Below, in pieces: positions 30,105 to 39,675 of a stretch of 64,000 nucleotides of DNA (positions are counted from its first letter, which is position 1; every line of letters starts with the position of its first letter). Made by a program: the position numbers and the translations under genes. The stretch comes from Micromonospora olivasterospora. GTDB lineage: Bacteria; Actinomycetota; Actinomycetes; Mycobacteriales; Micromonosporaceae. The notes under the pieces were generated by a model. That model had not been told where the DNA came from, ran no database searches, and saw only the letters and a list, made by a program, of their open reading frames with translations. Location: NCBI RefSeq assembly GCF_007830265.1, contig NZ_VLKE01000001.1:5642001-5706000 (forward strand), in the 5' to 3' direction.

Positions 30105-31819
30105 TCGACCGGATGGACGACAACGGGATCATCACCGCCAGCCTGTCAGCCCTCGCCGAGGCGACATCCACACCGCAGCCGACGGTGCGTCACCGGATCG
30201 GGGTATTGCGCGACCGTGGTCTGCTGCAGCGGGTCCAGGAAGGTCACGCTGGCGTGGCGGCGCGGTACGGGGTGAGCGATCCGGGCCAGCCCCGGCAAGC
30301 ACCGCTGCCGGCCCCTCCCGAGGGCAGCCAGTGGCTGCGCGACCCGGGCGAGGCCCGGGCGCTGTTCGACCAGCACGCCGGCCACATCGCCACCACAACA
30401 CCGCAGCCGGAACAGCTGTGGCAGTTGTGGAACGCCCTGATCGACCGGATGGACGACAACGGGATCATCACCGCCAGCGAGCCAGACCTCGCCGAGGCGA
30501 CATCCACCCCGCAGCGGACGGTGCGTGCCCGGATCGGGGTATTGCGCGACCGTGGTCTGCTGCAGCGGGTCCAGGGAGGTCGCGGTCGCGTGGCGGCGCG
30601 GTACGGGGTGAGCGATCCGGGTCAGCCCCGGCAAGCACCGCTGCCGGCCCCTCCCGAGGGCAGCCAGTGGCTGCGCGACCCGGGCGAGGCCCGGGCGCTG
30701 TTCGACCAGCACGCCGGCCACATCGCCACCACAACACCGCAGCCGGAACAGCTGTGGCAGTTGTGGAACGCCCTGATCGACCGGATGGACGACAACGGGA
30801 TCATCACCGCCAGCGAGCCAGCCCTCGCCGAGGCGACATCCACACCGCAGCAGACGGTGCATGCCCGGATCGGGGTATTGCGCGACCGTGCTCTGCTGCA
30901 GCTGGTCCAGGAAGCACACGGTCGCGTGGCGGCGCGGTACGGGGTGAGCGATCCGGGTCAGCCCCGGCAAGCACCGCTGCCGGCCCCTCCCGAGGGCAGC
31001 CAGTGGCTGCGCGACCCGGGCGAGGCCCGGGCGCTGTTCGACCAGCACGCCGGCCACATCGCCACCACAACACGGCAGCCGGAACAGCTGCGGCAGTTGT
31101 GGAACGCCCTGATCGACCGGATGGACGACAACGGGATCATCACCGCCAGCGAGCCAGCCCTCGCCGAGGCGACATCCACACCGCGGCCGACGGTGCGTCA
31201 CCGGATCGGGGTATTGCGCGACCGTGGTCTGCTGCAGCTGGTCCAGGAAGCACACGGTCGTGTGGCGGCGCGGTACGGGGTGAGCGATCCGGGTCAGCCC
31301 CGGCAAGCACCACTGCCGGGCCCTGCCCTCGGACCGGACCGCCCGCAGGGTGAGGACCTGTCCTGGCTGGACCACGGGGCTACGGTGCCGATGCCCGGGC
31401 CGGCACCTGCCCCGCCAGCGGGCACGGGTCTGCCAGGGCTGCCCGGGCCGTTCGACCCGGACGCCCTCACCGCGTCGTCCTGGCAGGCGGGGTGGGCGGA
31501 ACCGGGGTGGCCGGTACCCGGCATGGGCGTGACCGACGGGCACGGTGCTGCGATCTCCACCGACTTCGACCAGCCGGGCATCGACGATCAGGCCAGCGAC
31601 GGCGGGAACCTCGGCGACTGGGCCACCTATAAGGTGGACCCAGCCGGTTCGCTCGATGTGGACCCGGCCGATCTGCTCTATCTGCTTGAGGCCGTGGGCA
31701 CGGAACCCGACCCCGGGCCGCAACCGATGGATCCGCCCCGGCCGCAGGCCCCGCCCGGCCCGACATCGTGGTCGCAGCTCAGCGGCGACCAGCCCAGCCA
31801 GTCCCCCGGGACTCAGTAG
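29919..31819 (+). pseudogene. Detached C-terminal part of the right giant gene (frame-shifted tail)
   Basis: After the C-tract shift the ancestral frame runs on through HHPADEPPTTPASPHPDQPQ, four winged-helix units (29987-31315) and a Pro-rich tail, then stops at a TAG after PSQSPGTQ. In the left gene the same point reads PSQFPGTQSFPPGPG and goes on, so TCG has become TAG; downstream FPPGPG is still recognisable. The tail is about 630 residues. It has no start signal of its own, so it is either dead or expressed only when the C-tract regains a base. Confidence 0.75.
29987..31315 (+). repeat. Winged-helix repeats, four units (right gene, third array)
   Basis: Four units of 336 bp, most of the framework identical. 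Differences cluster in ASLSA/ASEPD/ASEPA before the first helix and in the recognition helix (PQPTVRHRI, PQRTVRARI, PQQTVHARI, PRPTVRHRI). The third has RALLQ for RGLLQ. Confidence 0.9.
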
Positions 31820-32258
31820 TTCCCGCCCGGACCGGGCGTGCAGGACTCGGCACCTCAGATCGCGCGGCCTGCCGGTCCGGGCGGCTGACCGCCCCGGCGG
31901 GCCTGTCCGCGTGGACAGCTCCGAGACCAGATCCAGTACATGCTTCTGGCAATCGGCCAGGGTCGCCCCGGCTGCGTTTGCCGAAAGGGCCTCGCCGTAG
32001 TTTCCGGACCGAAAACAACGCCAGCCCCGTACGAACGCCAGGGAACTTGGATATCCATCACGTCCTTGACCAGCGTTGGCGTTGTTTTCGGTCCGGAAAC
32101 TACCGGCGGGCCACCAGCCGCGACATCACCACCAGCAACGAGAAAATCACCCAAGGGCGTCAAATGCTCGGCCAATGACCTGGTGGCCAACCGGGCCGGC
32201 ACCTGCTGCCGCCACTTCTACATCTTCAACAAACCATCGTTTCTGGAACAGCCCCTAA
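31820..32258. other. Non-coding junction with palindromic element
   Basis: No gene. It holds the decayed continuation of the giant gene (to about 31880), DNA unrelated to the left arm (31880-31985), the palindromic element, and about 140 bp shared with 9919-10058, ending at the CTAA target (32255-32258) of the IS701 element. Confidence 0.6.
31997..32103. repeat. Small palindromic element, copy 2
   Basis: 107 bp beginning GTAGTTTCCGGACCGAAAAC and ending with its inverted copy. Relative to copy 1 (inverted) it lacks a 9-bp stretch in the centre but is otherwise nearly the same. Confidence 0.75.
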
Positions 32259-33362
32259 TACTGCAACGGCGGGTCGTGACTTATGGCGGTTCGAGTCGTT
32301 TGCGGTAGTGGGCGGCTCGGGCTTGTTCCTGGCGTAGGCGGCGGAAGTTGGACCAGTGCAGGATGTGGCTGGCGTGGTGGCGGATGGTCAGGACGAGGTG
32401 GGCGAACAGGTGGCGGATCTCGTTGCTGCTCAGCGGGATCAGGGCGCCCTCGCTGCCGGTGGTGCCCCCTTTGCGGCTTCGCGGGCGCGGGTGACGACGA
32501 GGAACGCGGCAGCGGCCATGGCCAGGGTGATGTGGCCGTACCAGGCGTCGTAGCGGCGGACCTGGTACTGGTCCAGGCCGACCTCGTTCTTCGCGGTCTG
32601 GAACGATTCCTCCACCGACCAACGGCTACCGGCGACCCGCACGAGTTCCCGCAGTCGGATGCCGCGGGGGCCGAAGCAGACGTAGTAGGCGATGTCGCTA
32701 GGGTCGCTGATCGAGCGTCGGGCCAGGACCCAGCCGCGGCGGCCGTGGGCGAAGGTGCGGCGGATCGGCACCCGGGCCCAGTCGTAGCGGCGTGGTCCGT
32801 GCGCGCCATCGCCGCACGACAGCCGCTGCCACGCGCCCGCACGTACTCTGGCGATCAGCTCATCGACGCGGGTGGTGGTATGCAGCCCGGAGGGCACCTC
32901 GTCGTCGCATCGGGTGGCCATCACATACGCGATGTCCTGCTCCTCCAGCCAGCCCCGCAGGCCGGGGTTCTGCCCGTAGGCCTCGTCGGCGGTGAACCAC
33001 GAAAACGGCACCCCGGCGGTGATCGCCCGCTCCAGCATGGCCCGAGCCTGCTGCGGCTTCGTGGCGAACTCGACCTCGTCCGGGATCGCCGCCGCTCGGC
33101 ACCGGTCCCGGTCGCCGGTCCACGACTTGGGCAGGTACAACTCCCGGTCGATCAACGCCCGGCCCCGACTCGTGGCGTAGCACAGGAACGTGCCGATCTG
33201 GCAGTTCTCCGTCTTGCCCGCCGTGCCTGAATACTGCCGTTGGACCCCCGCCGAGGCGCGGCCTTATGACGAGCCGACGGTTATGCCGTGGTCGGTGCGG
33301 ATGCCGTGTTGTTCGGCGGTTGTTTGGCCTTCGACCGCGGCATAACCGTTGGAGGGTCGTGT

Positions 33363-34352
33363 TCAGAGCTGTTCGAGGAAGGCGAGTAGATCGTCGCTGG
33401 CCTGGTAGCGGGTGGGGTCGGTGTTCGGCGGGGTGGTCCGGGCGATGGCTTGTTCTTTGAGGGCCATGTCGGCGTGCAGGTAGATGCGGGTCGTGGCCGG
33501 GGTTTCGTGGCCGAGCCAGAGCGCGATGACGGTGATGTCGACGCCGGCGTGGAGCAGGTTCATCGCCGCGGTGTGTCGCAGGGTGTGCGGGGTGATGTGC
33601 TTGACCTGCAGTGATGGGCAGGTGCGGGCTGCGGTAGCAGCGTGTTTGGCGACGAGGCCGGAGACGGCGTCGTGGGAGAGCCGGGTGCCGCGACGGGTCG
33701 TGAACAGGGGGTTGGTGTCGGCGGGTCGGTGTGTGGTGAGCCAGCTGGTCAGGATGTTGACGGTGTGCGCGGTCAGCGGGGTGCAGCGGTCTTTGCGGCC
33801 TTTGCCGTGGCAGTAGACATGCGCGCCGACACCGAGTTGGAGGTCACCGGTGGTGAGCGCGGTCAGCTCCGCGACGCGTAGTCCGGTCTGTGCGGTCAGT
33901 GTGAGTAGGGCATGATCTCGGCAGCCGTGCCAGGTGGTGGTGTCGGGGGCTGCCAGCAGGGCGTCGAGTTCGGTGGGATTGAGGAAGCTGACGATCGTGG
34001 TGGCGGTCCGTTTGGTCTGGATGGCCAGGACCCGGGCGATCAGGTCGGCGTGTTCAGGTGCGCGCAGGCTGGCGTAGCGGAACAGGGAGTGGATCGCGGC
34101 CAGCCGGTTGTTGCGGGTGGCGACGGTGTTGCCGCGCTTGGTTTCCAGGTGGTGTAGGAACTCGCCGATGGTGACGGCGTCCAGGTCGGTCAGGTCGAGT
34201 TGGGCGGGGAGTTTCCCGGTCTGCTGGTGAATGTGGGTGAGCAGCAGCCGCAGGGTGTCGCGGTAGGAGGCGATGGTGTGCGGGCTGGCGCCGTACTGGG
34301 TCATCAGCCGGTCGGTGAAGAACGCCTGTAGCAGCGGTGCGAGCGTGGTCAC
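33363..34352 (-). CDS. ritC: Tyrosine recombinase, third gene of the RIT element
   Basis: 329 residues. A SAM-like N-terminal domain (LLQAFFTDRLMTQYGASPHT) is followed by the catalytic domain with Arg in LTAQTGLRVAELTALTTGDL, Lys in CHGKGRKDRCTPLT, the HxxR box in ITPHTLRHTAAMNLLHAG, and His/Tyr in ALWLGHETPATTRIYLHADM. All five catalytic positions are present. The start GTG at 34352 overlaps the ritB stop (GTGA). Intact. RIT recombinases are thought to act together on the element ends; individual roles are not established. Confidence 0.9.
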   Translation of the reverse strand: MTTLAPLLQAFFTDRLMTQYGASPHTIASYRDTLRLLLTHIHQQTGKLPAQLDLTDLDAVTIGEFLHHLETKRGNTVATRNNRLAAIHSLFRYASLRAPEHADLIARVLAIQTKRTATTIVSFLNPTELDALLAAPDTTTWHGCRDHALLTLTAQTGLRVAELTALTTGDLQLGVGAHVYCHGKGRKDRCTPLTAHTVNILTSWLTTHRPADTNPLFTTRRGTRLSHDAVSGLVAKHAATAARTCPSLQVKHITPHTLRHTAAMNLLHAGVDITVIALWLGHETPATTRIYLHADMALKEQAIARTTPPNTDPTRYQASDDLLAFLEQL

Positions 34353-35287
34353 GGCGTGGTCACCTCCCTGCGGCTCGGCTGGGCTGCCGTGTCGAGGCGT
34401 TGCGCTGCCAGGGCCAGCAGTTGCGGGGTGGCTTGCAGATACCAGTAGGTGGATTCCGGGCTGTTGTGGCCGAGGAACGCCGAGAGCACCGGAAGTCGGG
34501 CCGACACGTCGACTCCGGCGGAGTACCAGTCGATCAGGACGTTGACCGCGAACGTGTGCCGCAGGTCGTGGATGCGGGGACGGCGGTGTCCGGGCGGGGT
34601 GTGGATGTCGGCGGCGGCCAGGAGTCTGGTGAAGATCTGGTGCACGCCGCGATGCTGGACTCGGCGGCCGGTGGTGGTCAGGAAGAACCCGGGCGAGACT
34701 GGGGTGGGGCAGAGCTGGTCTCGGCGGACGGCGTAGCCGGCGAGCATCTGTGTCGTGGTGGGGTGCAGCGGGACCAGGCGGGTCTGGTCGTTCTTGCCGG
34801 TCACCGTCACCGCCGCCGCGTGCGGGTCGATGTCGTCGCGGTTGAGGGCGAGGGCTTCACCGACGCGCAGGCCGCTGGCGGCCAGCAGGCTGATCAGGGC
34901 CTGCATCGTTGCCGCGGGCAGCGGCGCGGCGATCGTGCCTGCGGCGTGCACCAACGCCGCGACCTCCTCAGCCGAGTAGTGGTAAGGAGTCGGCCGGTGC
35001 GCCCGGCCGGGCAGCAGCCCGGGCGGTGGGACCTGGCAGTCCGGGTCGAACGCGGCCAGGTGGCGGGCGAAGCCTCGCACTATCGCCAGGCGCTGCCGCT
35101 TGCGCGCGGCGGTGATACCGTCGGGCTCGCTCGCCCATGCCACCGCCGCGGCGATGGTGACGGTCGGCTGGCCGGTCCGGTCGAGCCGGTCGGCGAACTC
35201 CAGTAGCGACCGGCCCTCGCCGCGCAGCGTGAACCCCAGGGCGCGGCGCATCGTGAGGTACTGCTCTGCCCGGGCGCGGATGCTCAT
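34349..35287 (-). CDS. ritB: Tyrosine recombinase, second gene of the RIT element
   Basis: 312 residues. The N-terminal domain begins MSIRARAEQYLTMRRALGFT, typical for the middle RIT protein. The catalytic domain has SGLRVGEALALNRDDI (Arg), VTVTGKNDQTRLVPLH (Lys), RIHDLRHTFAVNVLIDWYSA (HxxR) and FLGHNSPESTYWYLQATPQL (His and Tyr). The ATG at 35287 overlaps the ritA stop as ATGA. Intact. Confidence 0.9.
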   Translation of the reverse strand: MSIRARAEQYLTMRRALGFTLRGEGRSLLEFADRLDRTGQPTVTIAAAVAWASEPDGITAARKRQRLAIVRGFARHLAAFDPDCQVPPPGLLPGRAHRPTPYHYSAEEVAALVHAAGTIAAPLPAATMQALISLLAASGLRVGEALALNRDDIDPHAAAVTVTGKNDQTRLVPLHPTTTQMLAGYAVRRDQLCPTPVSPGFFLTTTGRRVQHRGVHQIFTRLLAAADIHTPPGHRRPRIHDLRHTFAVNVLIDWYSAGVDVSARLPVLSAFLGHNSPESTYWYLQATPQLLALAAQRLDTAAQPSRREVTTP

Positions 35288-36057
35288 CGTGGCGCTCCTT
35301 GCGGGCAGGGCCTGGCCAGCTCGGCCAGCCGGGCCTGGTCCAGCCGGGCATAGATCGCGGTGGTGCGCTGCTGGGCGTGGCGCAGCAACTGCCCGATCTC
35401 CTCCATCGACGCGCCGGCTGCGAGCAGATCGCAGGCCGTCGCGTGCCGCATCCCGTGCGGCCCGAACCGGGACACCCCGGCCCGGCCGCACGCGGCACCG
35501 ACCAGCACGGTGACCGACGAGGTCGCCAGCCCGGTGAACGGCGCCTTGACCGTGATGAACACGTTCCGCGCGGCGGTGGCCGGCCTGGCGTGCAGCAGGT
35601 AGTCGGCGATCGCCGCGCCGACATCAGCCGGCAACGGCAGCACATCGACCCGGCCGCCCTTGCCATGAACGGTCAACTCGCCCGCCCGCCAGTCGATGTC
35701 GGCCAACTCCAGCCGGGCCACCTCACTGCCGCGCATCGCCAGCCGGGCCAGCATCAGCAGGATCGCGTAGTCCCGACGGCCGACCACGCTGCCTCGATCA
35801 CAGCCGGCCAGCACCGCCCGGACATGTTCGCGGCCGGCCGCCCGCGGCTGGGCCAGGTTGCGGGGCCGACCCCGCCCAGCCGGGACCGCGCCAGCCAACC
35901 CCGTCGCAACGCGTCCGGCCAGGTGCAAGAACCGCAGCAGCGACCGCAACGCGGGCAGCGTCACCATGTCCAACGCCGTACTACGCCGCCGTGTGCTCCA
36001 GTCCCGCACAAAGTCGATGACCTGCTCGGCCGACAGCCGCGGCAGCGCCTCCTCTAA

Positions 36058-37081
36058 GAGACCGTCGGGTAACCGGGTGACTACGTGGCGAGAAGTCGCT
36101 CGACGTTGATGCGTTGGGCGGCTTCGCGCTCGGTGGCGTTGGCCCAGCGGATCGTTTGACCGGCCAGGCGTATCGTCATGAGTCGAATCATCGCTACCTT
36201 GATCATGGCCTCTGAGTTGACGGTCAGCCGTTCGTAGTCCCGGGCCAGGCGTCGGTTACGGACCAGCCAACCCAGCGTCCTCTCTACCACCCACCGGCGC
36301 GGTAGGACCTTGAAGCCCTTGACGTCGTCGTTGCGCTTGACGATCTCCACCAGGATGCCGAGCTGCTCTTTCGCCCAGGTCAGCAGAGTGGAGTCGATGC
36401 TGTTGGCGTAGCCGCCGTCGGCCCACACGAGGGCGATGGTGGTGAACGCCTCGGCCAGCCGCGCCAGGATCCGCCGGCCACCGGGACGGTCGTTGACCGA
36501 GGCGGAGGTGACCATCACGACCAGGATCAGCCCCATCGTGTCCACGACCAGGTGCCGCTTGCGGCCGGTGGTCTTCTTGCCCATGTCGAACCCACGGCAT
36601 TCGCCGCCCTCACTGGATTTGATGGACTGGGCGTCCAGCACCGCCGCTGTCGGCTCCGGCTCACGACCGGCCGCTACCCGCACCTGCCGGCGAAGCTCGT
36701 CGTGGATCGCGTCCCACGTTCCGTTCTTCCGCCACGTCGTGAACCAGCGATGTGCCGCGTCCGGTGGCGCCAGATCCCGCGGCATCATCCGCCACGGACA
36801 GCCCGACCGCAGCACATAGAAGATCGAATCCAGGATCAGCCGATCTCCCCACTTGCGCGGCCGGCCGCCTTTACGCAGGTCGCGTACCGGCATCAAGGGC
36901 GCGAGGATCGCCCACATCGCATCGGTCAAGCTCGACGGATAGCATGAACGGGCGTCATCCCCGCCACAGTTGCAGTTGCGCACACAACGCGATCATGGCG
37001 GGGATGATCTATTTGTCGAGCACCTGGCATCGACGTGTCTCCCCGTAACAGAACGCTCGGAGCTGGTTACCCGACGGTCTC
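36058..37081 (-). mobile_element. IS5-family element inside ritA
   Basis: 1024 bp. Both ends read GAGACCGTCGGGTAACC inward. Target duplication TAA at 36055-36057 and 37082-37084. It is not the same IS5 element as at 19653-20614: the ends and transposase differ. Confidence 0.92.
36081..36983 (-). CDS. IS5-family transposase
   Basis: A single-frame transposase of 300 residues. N-terminal YPSSLTDAMWAILAPLMPVR and GGRPRKWGDRLILDSIFYVL are the IS5 helix-turn-helix region. Catalytic residues lie in AAVLDAQSIKSSEGGECRGF (Asp), VWADGGYANSIDSTLL (Asp) and LPRRWVVERTLGWLVRNRRL (Glu). A CNCGGDDARSC cysteine cluster precedes the core; residues before YPSS may not be native, so the start could be later. 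Intact. Confidence 0.9.
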   Translation of the reverse strand: MRNCNCGGDDARSCYPSSLTDAMWAILAPLMPVRDLRKGGRPRKWGDRLILDSIFYVLRSGCPWRMMPRDLAPPDAAHRWFTTWRKNGTWDAIHDELRRQVRVAAGREPEPTAAVLDAQSIKSSEGGECRGFDMGKKTTGRKRHLVVDTMGLILVVMVTSASVNDRPGGRRILARLAEAFTTIALVWADGGYANSIDSTLLTWAKEQLGILVEIVKRNDDVKGFKVLPRRWVVERTLGWLVRNRRLARDYERLTVNSEAMIKVAMIRLMTIRLAGQTIRWANATEREAAQRINVERLLAT

Positions 37082-38125
37082 TAACGGCCCAGGAAGCCCA
37101 GTCAAGAACGTCCGAGCGCACCGCAGGTAGTGCTTCACCGTGCCCGCGGCCAACCCGCGCTCGTCTTCCAAGTACCGGCGGTACTCGCTCAACAACACAT
37201 CTACCGGCGTCACCGCGGCCATGGCCGCGGGCGGCGGGACCGCCCCCAGCCTGCGCAGATACCCCAACATCGGCGCCAACGCCCGTTCACTGCTCCCGGC
37301 CCGGACACCAACTGACCGGCGTTCCTGCTGAAACTCCCGCACGACCATGCTGGTCAACTCGCCCGTGACCAGACCCCGCTCGACCAGCCAGCGGCTCAGA
37401 TCCGCCAACCGGTGCACATGATCGACGATGGTGTCCGGCGAGAACCCCTGCCCCGCCAGGTCCTCGCGCAGCCCGTCAGCGAACGGCGCGAGCGGTCCCT
37501 GCACCACGATTCGACGGCGACGCCGTCCCACATCCTCCGCGTCCATGATCTTCTCCTGTCTGTCGATGGACACATCGACCAGACACGAGAAACCCTCGAC
37601 CACGACGGACAACCACTGCGTAATGCCGCACGGCGACCGAAGAATCAGCGTGCTGACCAGCACCGCTCACGAGCAACACGGCATAACCGTCGGCTCGTCA
37701 TAAGGCCGCTAATGCCGAACTCGGCATTACGTGCCCTTCTTGACGAACCCGGTCTCGTCGGCGACGAGCACCCCGGCCGCATCGCCGATCTGCTCCACGA
37801 CGTAGTCGCGTACGTCATCGCGGACCGCGTCCCGGTCCCACGCCGCGCTGCACAACATGCCCTGCAACCCGTCCGGCGAGACATGCCCAGCCTGCTCCGC
37901 GAGGGTCCAGCCGTTGCGCCGCTCCAACGGCGCCAGCAACCCCCGCACATACGCCCACGCCCGCCGCCGCGGCTCCACTCGAGTAAACCGATGCGAGAAC
38001 CGGAAGAACAACTCCTCCAACCCGGCATCCCACGACCCGACCAACTGCGCATCCACCACAACCAGTCAACGAACGATCAGCAGCCGAAGCCACGACCCGC
38101 CGTTGCAGTACTAACCGCCCTCCCG

Positions 38126-38359
38126 CTAGATCAACCCCTTAGCGTTGGGTTGGAAGCTATGGGCGGGCCGTATGCGGACCGTGCCGACCGGCGCACCGGT
38201 GACCCGGGCCAACTGGTTGGTGGTCAGCACGCGGTGCTGGTCGAGCAGCACCAGCAGCTCGTGCGACGGACCGCCAGCGGCCCGCAGCCGCTGCACGAAC
38301 GCCCGGTCAGACAGAGCACCCCTCCCCAAGTCCGCCTCTATGGCCACCTTCCTTGACAC
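38126..38359 (-). pseudogene. N-terminal fragment of a replication-relaxation-like winged-helix protein
   Basis: From a GTG at 38359 it reads MSRKVAIEADLGRGALSDRA, then a winged-helix segment LVLLDQHRVLTTNQLARVTG and VGTVRIRPAHSFQPNAKG, stopping soon after near the IS701 target site. The LL...RVLTTxQLA pattern is that of plasmid/ICE replication-relaxation family proteins, which are normally over 200 residues, so this is truncated. A small inverted repeat, TGACAC...GTGTCA at 38354-38370, overlaps the start and could be an operator. Confidence 0.5.
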
Positions 38360-38546
38360 AGACAGTGTCAGTCGCCTGCCGACCGGAATCTGTCACAGGC
38401 GGCCTGGCCTGCGCTGTGAGCGGGGTCGGGGTTGCCGTTCGTGCCTGAAGCAAACGGCAACCCCGGCCAGCCCGGTTGGTCAATCAGGTGGTGGCAGCGT
38501 TTCCCCGGGGCAACGCCGCGACCCGGCCACCCGTCGCCGGTAGGCG

Positions 38547-38675
38547 TCAGCGCGGCCGGGCCGGAGGCCGGCCGAGGAGCGATTCCCAAGCCACCTGCTC
38601 GTCGGGCTTGGCCATCAGCGCCTCGATCGTCCACACGCTCAGTTCCTCGGCCAGCGCCAGGATGCGCTCGAGTCG
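38547..38675 (-). pseudogene. C-terminal scrap of an unidentified gene
   Basis: About 42 codons reading NRLERILALAEELSVWTIEA and MAKPDEQVAWESLLGRPPAR to the stop at 38547. The helical, codon-biased sequence breaks off at 38675, where it abuts a resolvase fragment on the other strand, so the junction is a rearrangement scar. Family not recognised. Confidence 0.4.
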
Positions 38676-38738
38676 GTTACTGCCATCGCCAAGCACCTGG
38701 GCGTCGGCCGATCCACGCTCTACCGAGCCCTGCAGTGA
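38676..38738 (+). pseudogene. Helix-turn-helix tail of a serine resolvase
   Basis: Twenty codons, VTAIAKHLGVGRSTLYRALQ and a stop, are the C-terminal DNA-binding helix-turn-helix of a Tn3-type resolvase, different from the one at 5100-5453. Nothing else of the gene remains. The stretch 38739-39021 after it has no gene I can support. Confidence 0.6.
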
Positions 38739-39021
38739 AGTGCGATACACATCACACGGGAGGTGGATGAAGTCCAGAGCGACACATATAGTGACCTGCT
38801 GATTGCGATCTGCGAGCACGATTCGGGTGCGCTGTTCATGCTGAGCTACGTCCATCGCCGGCGCCAGTCTGGTCGCTCGCCGTTGGGGCCGGCGGCGGGG
38901 GCAGCGAAACTTGTCGATGGTCTGATACGAAGATCGGGCTCGGATGCATGGGTGGCTGCGGTGATTGGGCACCGCAGCCACCGTATCCGCGCGAAGCCCA
39001 GCCCCTTCAGAAGGAGGACCT

Positions 39022-39609
39022 ATGCGGTTCCGAGCAAGTCTACGTGCTGCCGTGATGGTGGCCGGTATGGCGATGGCCGCCGGTTTGTCGCCCGCCGCCG
39101 CTCACGCAGCCGCGCCCGCGGCGCAACCTGACCCGGCGTCCACCTACATCGTCACGCCGATGAAGCGAGTCGGCGTCGATCACAAGATCGCCGAGGCCAA
39201 CGGCTACGAGGTTCGCGTCGACAGCAACGGCGTCGAGTACGCCGTCAAGAAGGGTGCGATCACCCCGCTCAACGAGGTGCCCGGCGAGTGCGGGAGCTCG
39301 TTCGTCTACTTCACAGCGGTGGACACGAGCAAGCACTACACGTCCATCTACACCGGCTACACGATCCGCAGCGACTGGCCGGGCGCGGTCTACACGAACT
39401 GGGCTGTCGGCGTGATCGACAACTACGGTTCGAGCACCAAGACCTGGAACGATCCGTCCACGCCGACGCACTTCTGGGCGAAGACCAAGGGGTTCACCTC
39501 CAGCGGTCCCGGCTGGGCCTACGCCGACGTCTTCCTGGGCAGCATCGCCACCCTGTCCAACGGCACCATCTGCTACTCCCACGGCCCCTCCGCCAGCGCA
39601 TACTTGTAA
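39022..39609 (+). CDS. Secreted protein of unknown function
   Basis: 195 residues with a classic Sec signal peptide: MRFRASLRAAVMVAGMAMAA, then GLSPAAAHAAAPAA, giving a likely AxA cleavage near residue 30. The mature part has two Cys (in PGECGSSFVYFT and GTICYSHG) that could form one disulfide, and is rich in Tyr, Thr, Ser and Trp (IYTGYTIRSDWPGAVYTNW), suggesting a beta-rich fold. Start fixed by AAGGAGG eight bases before the ATG. No catalytic motif or family recognised. Confidence 0.75.
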   Translation: MRFRASLRAAVMVAGMAMAAGLSPAAAHAAAPAAQPDPASTYIVTPMKRVGVDHKIAEANGYEVRVDSNGVEYAVKKGAITPLNEVPGECGSSFVYFTAVDTSKHYTSIYTGYTIRSDWPGAVYTNWAVGVIDNYGSSTKTWNDPSTPTHFWAKTKGFTSSGPGWAYADVFLGSIATLSNGTICYSHGPSASAYL

Positions 39610-39675
39610 TCACCTGAGCTGCGGCAGCGGGTAGGCCGCGGCGCGAGACACGGAACAGGTGAGGGAGCCTCCAGC

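Larger units (their letters stand above)
23252..32241. repeat. Right arm of the giant imperfect inverted repeat
   Basis: About 8.99 kb, the mirror of 9919-19275. The first 430 bp before the giant gene are almost identical to the left arm, including TTG start and AAGGAG. Downstream of the gene the palindromic element and the following 140 bp also match. Differences are the central domain, repeat-unit number, and the DNA at 31820-31985. Confidence 0.85.
35284..37547 (-). pseudogene. ritA: Tyrosine recombinase, first gene of the RIT element, split by IS5
   Basis: The start is an ATG at 37547 with AGGAGAAG upstream. The N-terminal part (MDAEDVGRRRRRIVVQGPLA to CARTFLTGLPGPLE) runs to the IS5 element, and the catalytic part resumes at 36054 (LPRLSAEQVIDFVRDW) with Arg in RLAMRGSEVARLELADIDW, GKGGRVDVLPLP, HGMRHATACDLLAAGA and LLRHAQQRTTAIYARLD. 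A TAA duplication flanks the IS. Without the IS the gene would be complete at about 410 residues, so the RIT element is probably immobile now unless the IS excises. Confidence 0.88.
33258..37731 (-). mobile_element. RIT element (recombinase in trio)
   Basis: About 4.5 kb including a later IS5 insertion. Outer inverted repeats of 31 bp (33260-33290 and 37677-37707) start GGCCTTATGACGAGCCGACG. A short palindrome TAATGCCGAACTCGGCATTA sits outside the right repeat, between it and the IS701 sequence. Three tyrosine-recombinase genes, each overlapping the next by four bases, fill it in one orientation. This architecture is the definition of RIT elements. Confidence 0.88.
32439..38059 (-). pseudogene. 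IS701-family transposase interrupted by the RIT element
   Basis: The N-terminal part (38059-37733) reads MVDAQLVGSWDAGLEELFFR to VLVADETGFVKKGT, which includes the first catalytic Asp. The C-terminal part (33257-32439) resumes ASAGVQRQYSGTAGKTENCQ and runs through FSWFTADEAYGQNPGLRGWL (second Asp) and GSRWSVEESFQTAKNEVGLD (Glu). Joining ACG to GCC at the insertion point restores the frame and gives a normal-length transposase, so the only damage seen is the insertion itself. Confidence 0.9.
32259..38110 (-). mobile_element. IS701-family element A, split by a RIT element
   Basis: Outer ends read TACTGCAACGGCGGGTCGTG inward from both sides, flanked by CTAA at 32255-32258 and 38111-38114, the YTAR duplication usual for IS701. 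Without the insertion it would be about 1.4 kb. Confidence 0.9.

Noticed and set aside
32283..33230. 315-codon plus-strand frame over the IS701 transposase half
   Set aside because: The minus strand contains the DDE transposase. The plus frame has no transposase or other motif.
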